From an uncultured Oscillospiraceae bacterium (GTDB taxonomy: Bacteria > Bacillota > Clostridia > Oscillospirales > Oscillospiraceae), in assembly GCA_910588455.1 (NCBI GenBank), contig CAJUPG010000053.1, positions 1-14,361 on the forward strand: a stretch of DNA of 14,361 bases. Direction: 5' to 3'. The first letter of the stretch is position 1, and each line of letters begins with the position of its first letter. The position numbers and the translations under genes were made by a program. The notes beneath the pieces are model-generated. The model saw only the letters and a program-made list of their open reading frames with translations. It did no database searches and was not told the origin of the DNA. This document shows, one piece after another, positions 1 to 5,892 of the stretch.

Positions 1-32
1 TACATTGAAGTCAATCACCATAATGAAGCGGT

Positions 33-509
33 TTGAAAACCGCATTTTTCCAGACAATCTACTTTCCTAATATAAATGCCCCGACCGGTCCTGCCGGTCC
101 TGCCGGCGCCACCGGTGCAACGGGAGCCCAGGGCCCTGCCGGTCCTGCTGGTCCTCAGGGGCCCACTGGCCCTGCCGGCGCCACAGGCGCTACCGGCGCA
201 ACGGGCGCGCAGGGGCCCACCGGCCCTGCCGGTCCTGCCGGTCCTCAGGGGCCCACCGGCCCTGCCGGTGCAACGGGAGCCCAGGGCCCTGCCGGTCCTG
301 CCGGTCCTCAGGGGCCCACCGGCCCTGCCGGCGCCACAGGCGCTACCGGCGCAACGGGCGCGCAGGGTCCCACCGGCCCTGCCGGTCCTGCCATCACCCC
401 TGGCCCTGCAGTGGCGGATGTGGATCCGGGCGCTGGAACCCCGGAGCTCGTGGACACGATCAATGAGTTGCTGGCCTCGCTGAGGACTGCCGGTGTGATT
501 GCCACTTGA
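33..509 (+). CDS. Collagen-like Gly-X-Y repeat protein (start uncertain)
   Basis: A 158-residue protein. Residues 19-120 are 34 uninterrupted Gly-X-Y triplets (GPA, GAT, GAQ, GPT, GPQ), a bacterial collagen-like triple helix. A short non-collagen tail (about 121-158) ends in a helix containing INELLASLRTAG, resembling the short trimerising tails of bacterial collagen-like and phage fibre proteins (family recollection). There is no obvious signal peptide, as in exosporium/spore-surface collagen proteins such as BclA, so a spore-surface role is an inference. The abundant Thr in triplets are potential O-glycosylation sites, and a glycosyltransferase follows. The start is weak: in-frame stops at 21-26 force a TTG at 33, which overlaps a TGA (34-36) of another frame, and no good Shine-Dalgarno is seen. 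An ATG at 23 would join this frame if the T5 run at 45-49 lost one T. Identity as a collagen-like protein is secure; the N-terminus is not. Confidence 0.82.
   Translation: MKTAFFQTIYFPNINAPTGPAGPAGATGATGAQGPAGPAGPQGPTGPAGATGATGATGAQGPTGPAGPAGPQGPTGPAGATGAQGPAGPAGPQGPTGPAGATGATGATGAQGPTGPAGPAITPGPAVADVDPGAGTPELVDTINELLASLRTAGVIAT
112..392 (+). repeat. Direct repeat, 153-bp period, within collagen gene
   Basis: Positions 112-264 and 265-392 are two head-to-tail copies offset by 153 bp (51 codons, 17 collagen triplets); the second copy is incomplete. By eye they differ at only three positions in about 128 (148/301, 166/319 and 219/372), all silent third-codon changes. This is more similar than the amino-acid pattern demands and suggests a recent duplication that could expand or contract by recombination. 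Confidence 0.85.
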
Positions 510-529
510 TTCCGCAGCCAGTCAAAATC

Positions 530-565
530 AGCCGGCGTTCCCGTTCTGGGAACGCCGGCTCTTTT
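530..565 (+). terminator. Intrinsic terminator after collagen-like gene
   Basis: A perfect 13-bp stem (AGCCGGCGTTCCC at 530-542 with its complement at 548-560), loop GTTCT, followed by CTTTT. It lies 21 bp after the collagen stop and ends 1 bp before the AAGGAGG of the next gene, so it separates the two genes or allows partial read-through. Confidence 0.85.
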
Positions 566-578
566 CAAGGAGGTTATT

Positions 579-1679
579 ATGGGAAACTACAAGGTTTGCG
601 TTTACGCCATCTGCAAAAACGAGGTCCAGTTCGTGGAGCGATGGATGGATTCTATGTCCGAAGCGGACTGTGTGGTTGTGCTGGATACCGGCTCCACCGA
701 CGATACGGCGGAAAAGCTCCGCCAGAGAGGGGCACAGGTCACGGTAGAGACAGTCTCCCCCTGGCGCTTTGACACGGCCCGGAACCGCTCCCTGGACCTG
801 GTCCCTCCAGACATGGACCTGTGCGTGTGCACCGATTTGGACGAAATCTTTCACCCCGGCTGGCGGGCGGCGCTGGAGCGGGCCTGGGGCCCCGGCGTCA
901 GCCAGATTTCCTACCGCTATACCTGGTCCTTCAACCCGGACGGCTCTGAGGGCGTGGTGTTCTGGAGCGAAAAGGTCCACGCCAGACACGGCTTCCGGTG
1001 GGTCCACCCGGTCCACGAGGTGCTGGAGTGGACTCTGCCATCCCCCAGGGGCAGGCCGGTCCAGGCCCTGGGGGTGCAGCTGGACCACCACCCGGACCCC
1101 GCCAAATCCCGGGGCCAGTACCTGCCCCTGCTGGAGCTGTCCGTCCGGGAGGACCCGGAGGACGACCGGAATATGCACTACCTGGGCCGGGAATATATGT
1201 ACCGGGGCCGCTGGGACGACTGCATCGCCACGCTGAGCAAGCATCTGGCTATGCCGTCGGCCACCTGGGCGGACGAGCGGGCGGCCTCCATGCGGTATAT
1301 CGCCCGGTCGTTTGGCGAAAAAGGGCGCTCCGGCCTGGCCCGGGACTGGTATCTGCGGGCCATTGCCGAAGCGCCCCATTTACGGGAGGCATATATTGAC
1401 CTTGCGTCCCTGCTCTACGCCCAGGGAAACTGGGATGGGGTGCTCTACTTCACCGGCTGCGCCCTGGACATCCGGGACCGGCCCGCCAGCTACATATGCG
1501 AAGCGGCCGCCTGGGGAAGCCTGCCCTGGGATCTGCGCGGCATCGCCCTGTACCATGTCGGGCGCGTCTCCCAGGCCCTGGAGGCGGCGGAACAGGCCCT
1601 GGCCCTGACGCCGGGGGACGAAAGACTGCAAAATAACGTTACTTTTTTCCGCTCTCTTTCTGAGGCCAGAACAGAATGA
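579..1679 (+). CDS. GT2-family glycosyltransferase with C-terminal TPR-like repeats
   Basis: A 366-residue cytoplasmic protein. The N-terminal GT-A domain (about 4-170) begins with YAICKNE (9-15), the pattern of TPR-associated family 2 glycosyltransferases, then LDTGSTDDT (35-43) and a metal/nucleotide-sugar binding DLD at 86-88 within TDLDE. Trp/His-rich segments around 125-171 (including HPVHEVLE and LDHHPD) fit the acceptor side. Residues about 195-355 are helical TPR-like repeats ending NPxxRLxNN-style (ERLQNN, 348-353). AAGGAGG at 567-573 gives a strong ribosome site for the ATG at 579. Proteins of this type sit beside collagen-like genes in spore formers (for example sgtA near bclA3 in Clostridioides difficile), so glycosylation of the preceding collagen-like protein is a reasonable inference. 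The donor sugar cannot be told. The last 41 bp overlap the convergent antiporter gene. Confidence 0.88.
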   Translation: MGNYKVCVYAICKNEVQFVERWMDSMSEADCVVVLDTGSTDDTAEKLRQRGAQVTVETVSPWRFDTARNRSLDLVPPDMDLCVCTDLDEIFHPGWRAALERAWGPGVSQISYRYTWSFNPDGSEGVVFWSEKVHARHGFRWVHPVHEVLEWTLPSPRGRPVQALGVQLDHHPDPAKSRGQYLPLLELSVREDPEDDRNMHYLGREYMYRGRWDDCIATLSKHLAMPSATWADERAASMRYIARSFGEKGRSGLARDWYLRAIAEAPHLREAYIDLASLLYAQGNWDGVLYFTGCALDIRDRPASYICEAAAWGSLPWDLRGIALYHVGRVSQALEAAEQALALTPGDERLQNNVTFFRSLSEARTE

Positions 1680-2964
1680 AGATCAACGCGCTGATTGCCA
1701 TCAGATAGCAGTAGAACATATAGGGCATGATCTTCACCGCCGACACCCCCGCCCCGGCGGAGGCATACAGCAGCTGTGCGCCGAAGGGGATGATGCCCTG
1801 CATCACCGACGCGAAGATATCCAGCAGGGAGGCGGTGCGCCGGGGGTCCACGCCGTACTCCTCGCTGATGTCCTTGGCCACGGAGCCGGTCATAACAATG
1901 GCGACTGTGTTGTTTGCGGTGGCCACATCCACGGCGGCCACCAGTCCGGCGATGCCCAGCTGGGCCCCCCGCTTGGTGCGGGTGCGGCGGCGGACGAAGT
2001 CAATCAGCCACTGGATGCCGCCGTACTCCCGGACCAGGGCCCCAATACAGGCCACAATGATGGAGATGACGGTGATGTCGTACATGGCGGTGACGCCGCT
2101 GCCCATGACGGCAAAAATCTGGGTCCAGGCGAAGGCCCCGGAGGCCACGCCCACGATCAGGCTCAAAACCGTGCCCGCCGTCAGGATGAGAAACACGTTC
2201 ACACCGGCCAGCGCGCCCACCAGCACCACCAGATAGGGGAGGACCTTCCAGATGCTGTAAGACTGGAGCTCCACCTGGCCCGCGCCGCCCCAGGCCAGCA
2301 CCACAAACAGGATGAACGCAATCAAGGCGGCGGGGAGGACGATGAAGAAGTTCATCCGGAATTTGTCCTTCATCTCACAGCCCTGGGTGCGCACGGCGGC
2401 GATGGTGGTGTCGGAGATCATGGACAGGTTGTCGCCGAACATGGCCCCGGAGGCCACGGCAGCAATGCACAGCACGATGTCAAAGCCGGTGGCCTGACTC
2501 ATGGACACCGCAAAGGGGGCCAGAGCGGAGATGGTGCCTGTGGAGGTGCCCATGGACAGGGACACGAAGCAGGCGATCAGAAACAGGCCCGCTACCGCCA
2601 GCTGGGGAGGCATATAGCTCAGGAACAGGTAGACGGTGCTGTCCGCGCCGCCGGCGGCGGAGATGGCCCCGGAGAAAGCGCCGGCGGTCAAAAAGACCAG
2701 GCACATGGTCAAAATATTTTCGTCGGCCACGCCGTTGGCCATCACCTTCAGCTTGGCGTCGAAATTCAGCGCCCGATTCTGGACGCAGGCCACAAGCAGA
2801 GCGATGAGGAAGACCACGATGGCCGGGGTCTGGTAGAAGCCCATTTCGATTTTCAAACCGTACTCAAAGAGCAGGCCGCTGCCCAGGTAGAGCACCAGAA
2901 ACACGCCGATGGGCAAAAGCGCTCTGGCATTCGGGGCTCGGTAGCCCAGGTTGTTGTTTTCCAT
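1639..2964 (-). CDS. nhaC: NhaC-family Na+/H+ antiporter
   Basis: A 441-residue, very hydrophobic protein with about 11-12 membrane segments, the usual size for NhaC-type exchangers. Diagnostic motifs are MGTSTGTISALAP and FGDNLSMISDTTIAA, the family's ion-path signatures, and a second-half DVATANNTVAIV segment. Expected role: exchange of cytoplasmic Na+ for H+ at the membrane. Some NhaC homologues exchange organic acids or amino acids, so the exact substrate is uncertain. I chose the ATG at 2964 (MENNN) because AGGAGG (2976-2971) precedes it by 6 nt and because the longer reading frame would start inside the promoter. A consensus promoter lies just upstream. Its 3' end runs 41 bp into the glycosyltransferase gene and no terminator is visible there. 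Confidence 0.87.
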   Translation of the reverse strand: MENNNLGYRAPNARALLPIGVFLVLYLGSGLLFEYGLKIEMGFYQTPAIVVFLIALLVACVQNRALNFDAKLKVMANGVADENILTMCLVFLTAGAFSGAISAAGGADSTVYLFLSYMPPQLAVAGLFLIACFVSLSMGTSTGTISALAPFAVSMSQATGFDIVLCIAAVASGAMFGDNLSMISDTTIAAVRTQGCEMKDKFRMNFFIVLPAALIAFILFVVLAWGGAGQVELQSYSIWKVLPYLVVLVGALAGVNVFLILTAGTVLSLIVGVASGAFAWTQIFAVMGSGVTAMYDITVISIIVACIGALVREYGGIQWLIDFVRRRTRTKRGAQLGIAGLVAAVDVATANNTVAIVMTGSVAKDISEEYGVDPRRTASLLDIFASVMQGIIPFGAQLLYASAGAGVSAVKIMPYMFYCYLMAISALIFILFWPQKESGKK

Positions 2965-2992
2965 AAAAATTCCTCCTTCTCTCATGGTGTTT

Positions 2993-3021
2993 ATTGTAGT
3001 CGATTTGCGGAAATGTGTCAA
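2993..3021 (-). promoter_or_regulatory. Sigma-A promoter of the nhaC gene
   Basis: On the minus strand, TTGACA (3021-3016), a 17-bp spacer, and TACAAT (2998-2993). This is a near-perfect vegetative promoter giving a leader of roughly 22 nt before the ATG at 2964. Its -35 is 10 bp from the -35 of the divergent promoter. Confidence 0.88.
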
Positions 3022-3031
3022 GAAAAGACGC

Positions 3032-3060
3032 TGGACTTTTGTACAGCGGAATGCTATAAT
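3032..3060 (+). promoter_or_regulatory. Sigma-A promoter of the DUF1294 gene
   Basis: TGGACT (3032-3037), 17-bp spacer, TATAAT (3055-3060), with TG at 3052-3053 making an extended -10. The -10 lies inside the palindrome at 3043-3068. The expected start is near 3067, giving a leader of about 50 nt. Confidence 0.82.
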
Positions 3061-3068
3061 TCCGCTGT
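3043..3068. promoter_or_regulatory. 26-bp palindrome over the -10 box, candidate operator
   Basis: Perfect 10-bp arms ACAGCGGAAT (3043-3052) and ATTCCGCTGT (3059-3068) around a 6-bp centre. The -10 hexamer begins in the centre and runs into the right arm. Transcription should start near 3067, so the palindrome is barely transcribed and is more likely a protein-binding site on DNA than an RNA hairpin. A repressor here would block DUF1294 transcription. The site is about 22 bp upstream of the nhaC -35, where it could also act on that promoter. Confidence 0.6.
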
Positions 3069-3117
3069 GCAGACGGCTTACTGCCGTTCAAACGGGAAAA
3101 ACCGAGGGGGCACAAAT

Positions 3118-3384
3118 ATGAATCTTCTGGGGCTCTATTTGTTTGTGGTCAACGGGGCGGCATTTTGTCTCATGGGCTGGGACAAGGGGCTGGCCCGGCG
3201 CTCCCGCCGGCGGATTCCGGAAAAAAGGCTGTTCCTGCCGGTGCTGCTGGGAGGCGGCCCCGGGGGCTGGCTGGGGATGTACTGGTTCCGCCACAAAACC
3301 AAACACTGGAAATTTGTACTGGGCTTTCCCGCCCTGACGGTTCTGGAGTATGGAATTTTGATTTTTTACTGGTTTTCAACGTAA
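3118..3384 (+). CDS. DUF1294 small membrane protein
   Basis: An 88-residue protein with about three membrane segments (residues 3-20, 37-53, 66-85) and the conserved DUF1294 signature: MGWDKGLARR (19-28), RRIPEKRLF (31-39), GGGPGGWLGM (45-54) and FRHKTKHWKF (57-66). The family is of unknown function; some larger members carry an N-terminal cold-shock domain, absent here. The ATG at 3118 is preceded by GAGGGGG (3104-3110). It is monocistronic, divergent from nhaC, with a strong promoter overlapped by a perfect palindrome, so it is probably regulated. Confident family call; no function can be assigned. Confidence 0.85.
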   Translation: MNLLGLYLFVVNGAAFCLMGWDKGLARRSRRRIPEKRLFLPVLLGGGPGGWLGMYWFRHKTKHWKFVLGFPALTVLEYGILIFYWFST

Positions 3385-3420
3385 AAAAGACCGATGCGGA
3401 AGCAAATCCGCATCGGTCTT
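3383..3420 (-). terminator. Convergent (bidirectional) intrinsic terminator
   Basis: A perfect 14-bp stem (AAGACCGATGCGGA at 3387-3400 with its complement at 3407-3420) and a 6-nt loop. On the minus strand the stem is followed by a run of six U (3388-3383, partly shared with the stem), ideal for the dehydrogenase gene ending at 3433. On the plus strand the U tract is poor, but the hairpin sits directly after the DUF1294 stop and probably serves both genes. Confidence 0.88.
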
Positions 3421-3432
3421 GCTGTTTCAGAA

Positions 3433-4374
3433 TTACGCCAGCGCCAGCGTCTCTTTCACCTTGCCGATGATGTGCGCGCCAATCTTCTCCGCGGCGTCCA
3501 CGGTCTGGGCGCCCAGGTGGGGGGTAACGATGAAGTTGTCGCACTCGAACAGGGGGGAGTCGAAGCCCGCATCCTCAGTGAGACCGCCGCCGGCCAGCTC
3601 GTTCTCCATCACGTCGGAGGCGTAGCCGCCGACCTTGCCGGACTTCAGCGCCTCATACATATCCTTCTCATTGACAATGCCGCCCCGGGCCATATTCAGC
3701 ACCACAACGCCGTCCCGCATGGTGGCGATGGACTGGGCGTTCACCAGGTTCTTGGTCTCGGGGGTGAGGGGCATATGGATGGACACGAAGTCGGAGACCT
3801 TCAGCAGCTCTTCCACGGACACGCTCTTGGACTGCTCCTGGTCAAAGACGTAAGCGGGGAGATAGGGGTCATAGGCCACAACCTCCATCTGGAAGGCGTG
3901 GGCCAGCTTGCCCACCCGCTGGCCCACCCGGCCAAAGCCCAGGATGCCCAGGGTCTTGCCCCGCAGCTCGCGGCCCATAAACTTATACTTGTCCCAGGTC
4001 TTGTTCACCTTCACGTCGATGCAGGCGGGAATGGTGTGGCGGGAGATTTCCAGCATCTTGGCGATGGTAAGCTCGGCCACGGCGTTGTCGTTCAGGCCGG
4101 GGGCATTGAACACCTGGATGTTCTTGGCCTTGGCGGTATCCATGTCAATGTGGTTCAGACCCACAGAGCACACGCCAATCACCTTCAGGTTGGAAGCGGC
4201 GTCCAGGATGTCCTTATTGATGGCCGGGTCCACCCGCATAATCAGCACGTCATACTCTCCGATGATGGCGGCCAGCTCCTCCTGGGTGGGGAGCATTTTG
4301 GTGTCAACCTGCATGTACTTGCCCAGTTCCTCCTGAATCGAACTGTGGACGGCGTCGATGATAAGACATTTCAT
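3433..4374 (-). CDS. D-isomer-specific 2-hydroxyacid dehydrogenase (SerA-like)
   Basis: A 313-residue NAD(H)-dependent dehydrogenase. The Rossmann motif GFGRVG lies at 146-151, with an acidic residue at the end of the next strand (D169 in YDP). The catalytic set is R230 (NMARGG), E259 (DVMENE) and H286 (TPHLGAQT). The length matches single-domain members; there is no C-terminal ACT/regulatory domain as in full-length SerA. It interconverts a 2-keto acid and a D-2-hydroxyacid. 3-Phosphoglycerate is possible but cannot be distinguished from hydroxypyruvate/glyoxylate or other substrates. The ATG at 4374 follows AAAGGGAAG at modest spacing. It is transcribed alone and diverges from a LysR-type regulator, the usual arrangement for a regulator and its target. 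A strong terminator follows. Confidence 0.86.
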   Translation of the reverse strand: MKCLIIDAVHSSIQEELGKYMQVDTKMLPTQEELAAIIGEYDVLIMRVDPAINKDILDAASNLKVIGVCSVGLNHIDMDTAKAKNIQVFNAPGLNDNAVAELTIAKMLEISRHTIPACIDVKVNKTWDKYKFMGRELRGKTLGILGFGRVGQRVGKLAHAFQMEVVAYDPYLPAYVFDQEQSKSVSVEELLKVSDFVSIHMPLTPETKNLVNAQSIATMRDGVVVLNMARGGIVNEKDMYEALKSGKVGGYASDVMENELAGGGLTEDAGFDSPLFECDNFIVTPHLGAQTVDAAEKIGAHIIGKVKETLALA

Positions 4375-4482
4375 AGCGGCTCTTCCCTTTCTTCATATAA
4401 TTTTTGCCTGGAAAATTTACACTCTCTCTTCCATTATTATTGCACAAAATTCCAGTTAAGAAAAGCAGATTTTTGTTGAGGG

Positions 4483-4511
4483 TTGCCACAACCGTTTCGT
4501 TGTGATAAAAT
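4483..4511 (+). promoter_or_regulatory. Promoter of LysR gene with internal dyad
   Basis: TTGCCA (4483-4488), 17-bp spacer, TAAAAT (4506-4511) with an extended TGA before the -10. An inverted repeat CACAAC (4487-4492) / GTTGTG (4499-4504) with a 6-bp centre fills the spacer, where a LysR protein could repress its own gene. The rest of the 169-bp divergent region (4375-4543) contains a weak AT-rich -10-like AATAAT for the dehydrogenase and a spaced CTGGAA/TTCCAG pair (4408-4413, 4450-4455). Confidence 0.72.
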
Positions 4512-4543
4512 GGGGGTTACCTGAAGGAAAAAGAGGTGCCTGT

Positions 4544-5518
4544 ATGAATTTTCTCCACCTGAAATATTTTCTCCTGGTCGCGGAGGAGCTGAACATTACC
4601 CGGGCGGCCGAGCGGCTGTACATCTCCCAGCAGTCCTTGTCCAACCACATCAGCAATCTGGAGCGGGAACTGGATGTAAAGCTGTTTACCCGGTCTCCCA
4701 AGCTGTCCCTCACCTATGCCGGCGATATGTTCGTGGATACCGCCGCCCAGATTCTGGACCTGCACAGCCAGTTTCTGAGCAAGGTGGGGGACATCAACCG
4801 GCACTATATGGGGATGCTCCGTCTGGGAATCTCCCATACCTGCGGCCTGGCCCTGCTGCCTGACGTGCTGCCCCGGTTCCGGGAGGAATTCCCCCTGGTG
4901 GAATTTGCTCTGTTTGAGGGCAACTCCTCTCAGCTGGAGGAGGAGCTGTCCCATGGCCGGGTGGATCTGGTGGTATGCTTTCACCCGATCATGCTGGACG
5001 ACGTGGAGATCACTCCCCTCACCGACGTGCGGCTGATGCTGGCCGTGCCGAAGGCTATGACGAACAAGCTGTTCGGGGCCAAGGCCGGCGAGATCCGGGA
5101 GCGGTTTTCTCAGGGGGCAGATATCACCGTTTTTCAGGACCTGCCCTTCATCCTGCTCAAACGGGGCAACCGGATGCGGGGGATTGTGGACCAATATTTC
5201 AGCCGCCGCTTTTTCAAGCCCAAAATCGCCCTGGAGACGGAGAACACCATTACCACCCTGGCTATGGCCCAGAGCAACATGGGCGTGACCATCTGTCCGG
5301 AGCTGTTTCTGCGGGCCATCCACATCCCGCCCACCCAGACCTCCACCCAGGAGCTGGACCTGTTCCCCCTCAACGATCCGCCCCAGTGCCGGCTGGTAAC
5401 CGGCTGCCGGCGGGACCGGTATTTGTCCCACTTTGCCGAGCGGTTTGTGGAGCTCACCCGGGACGCGCTGGCGGATGAAAAGCGGGAGCGGCCTGCCGGA
5501 CAAGACCCAGGGCGGTAA
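4544..5518 (+). CDS. LysR-family transcriptional regulator
   Basis: A 324-residue LysR-type regulator, typical size. The N-terminal winged helix-turn-helix spans about 1-60, with recognition region NITRAAERLYISQQSLSNHI (17-36) and wing LFTRSPKLSLTYAG. A linker helix (about 62-88) and a two-lobed periplasmic-binding-like effector domain (about 90-305) follow. I chose the ATG at 4544 (MNFLHLKYF) because LysR proteins begin almost at this helix and AGAGGTG precedes it; an upstream start at 4502 would fall within the -10 promoter box. It is divergent from the D-2-hydroxyacid dehydrogenase gene, its probable target. The effector is unknown. The Arg/Pro-rich C-terminal tail after about 310 is outside the fold. 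No clear terminator follows. Confidence 0.9.
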   Translation: MNFLHLKYFLLVAEELNITRAAERLYISQQSLSNHISNLERELDVKLFTRSPKLSLTYAGDMFVDTAAQILDLHSQFLSKVGDINRHYMGMLRLGISHTCGLALLPDVLPRFREEFPLVEFALFEGNSSQLEEELSHGRVDLVVCFHPIMLDDVEITPLTDVRLMLAVPKAMTNKLFGAKAGEIRERFSQGADITVFQDLPFILLKRGNRMRGIVDQYFSRRFFKPKIALETENTITTLAMAQSNMGVTICPELFLRAIHIPPTQTSTQELDLFPLNDPPQCRLVTGCRRDRYLSHFAERFVELTRDALADEKRERPAGQDPGR

Positions 5519-5569
5519 TGCCCCTTTTCCGGGGCCCCGCTTATTCTATATCCTGCCTCCGGCTTTTTT

Positions 5570-5592
5570 GGGAGCGGCCAAAGGCCGCCCCC
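5570..5592. repeat. GC-rich REP-like inverted repeat, copy 1
   Basis: GCGGCC (5574-5579), AAA loop, GGCCGC (5583-5588), extended by GGG/CCC after one mismatch. Its reverse complement shares the 17-mer GGGCGGCCTTTGGCCGC with the element at 9618-9637. It lies in the 114-bp gap between LysR and the 61-codon gene. It has T6 before it and no U tract after it, so it is not a canonical terminator for either side. Confidence 0.65.
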
Positions 5593-5632
5593 AGTTTGCA
5601 GGTCCGATCGTCAGAAACTCTCGTATACTTCT

Positions 5633-5818
5633 TCATAACGCATCCGCTATCCGGTCAATTTTCCGGCGCAGGTGGTCCAAAACCTGCTGAAGCCTCTCCC
5701 GGTCCACCGGGCTGTCGCTGGCGGACAGCTCCGCCAAAAGCAGCATCTGGTGGAGAATGCGGTCAATTTCATCCAGCCCGTCCTGGATTTCCTGGGGCAG
5801 CGCGCCCTCCTCCGGCAT
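5633..5818 (-). CDS. Small hypothetical protein, 61 residues, helical
   Basis: I do not recognise this family. The predicted protein is nearly all amphipathic helix, with heptad-like hydrophobics in EIQDGLDEIDRILHQMLLLA (10-29) and in the second half (RERLQQVLDHLRRKIDRIADAL), split by SASDSPVD. This fits a two-helix hairpin or oligomerising small protein. Codon use (mostly G/C in third positions, CTG/GAG/CAG) matches neighbouring real genes and supports coding. The ATG at 5818 has an AGGAAAGG about 11 nt upstream, a somewhat distant ribosome site. It is downstream of the perR-rubrerythrin-rubredoxin operon but separated by a terminator, so it may be expressed by read-through or its own promoter. 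Confidence 0.58.
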   Translation of the reverse strand: MPEEGALPQEIQDGLDEIDRILHQMLLLAELSASDSPVDRERLQQVLDHLRRKIDRIADAL

Positions 5819-5846
5819 TCTGCATCCCGCCTTTCCTGGTTTCCAT

Positions 5847-5889
5847 AAAAAGACAGAGGATGGAACAGCGCTCCCTCCTCTGCCTTTTT
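5847..5889 (-). terminator. Terminator of perR-rubrerythrin-rubredoxin operon
   Basis: On the minus strand AAAAAGGCAGAGGA (5889-5876) pairs with TCCTCTGTCTTTTT (5860-5847). The only imperfect pair is a G-U that is tolerated only in the minus-strand RNA, which favours minus-strand function. The stem ends in a U5 run and begins 4 bp after the rubredoxin stop. Confidence 0.85.
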
Positions 5890-5892
5890 CAA

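Noticed and set aside
112..392. Repeats that could be mistaken for a CRISPR or minisatellite
   Set aside because: The repeats are in-frame coding Gly-X-Y units with no unique spacers; they belong to the collagen-like protein.
76..483. A 135-residue frame within the collagen gene
   Set aside because: It is the shifted reading of the GC-rich repeat (Leu/Pro/Ala/Arg-rich), with no domain features; the collagen frame explains the sequence.
3394..4479. A 361-codon plus-strand frame opposite the dehydrogenase
   Set aside because: It is the antisense shadow of a gene with intact catalytic motifs. It is rich in His/Gly/Val/Leu as expected for antisense frames and contains the terminator hairpin.
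5541..5636. A 31-residue minus-strand ORF starting at an ATGA overlap with the 61-codon gene
   Set aside because: The overlap is suggestive, but the peptide runs through the REP-like repeat, has no ribosome site of its own and no recognisable features.
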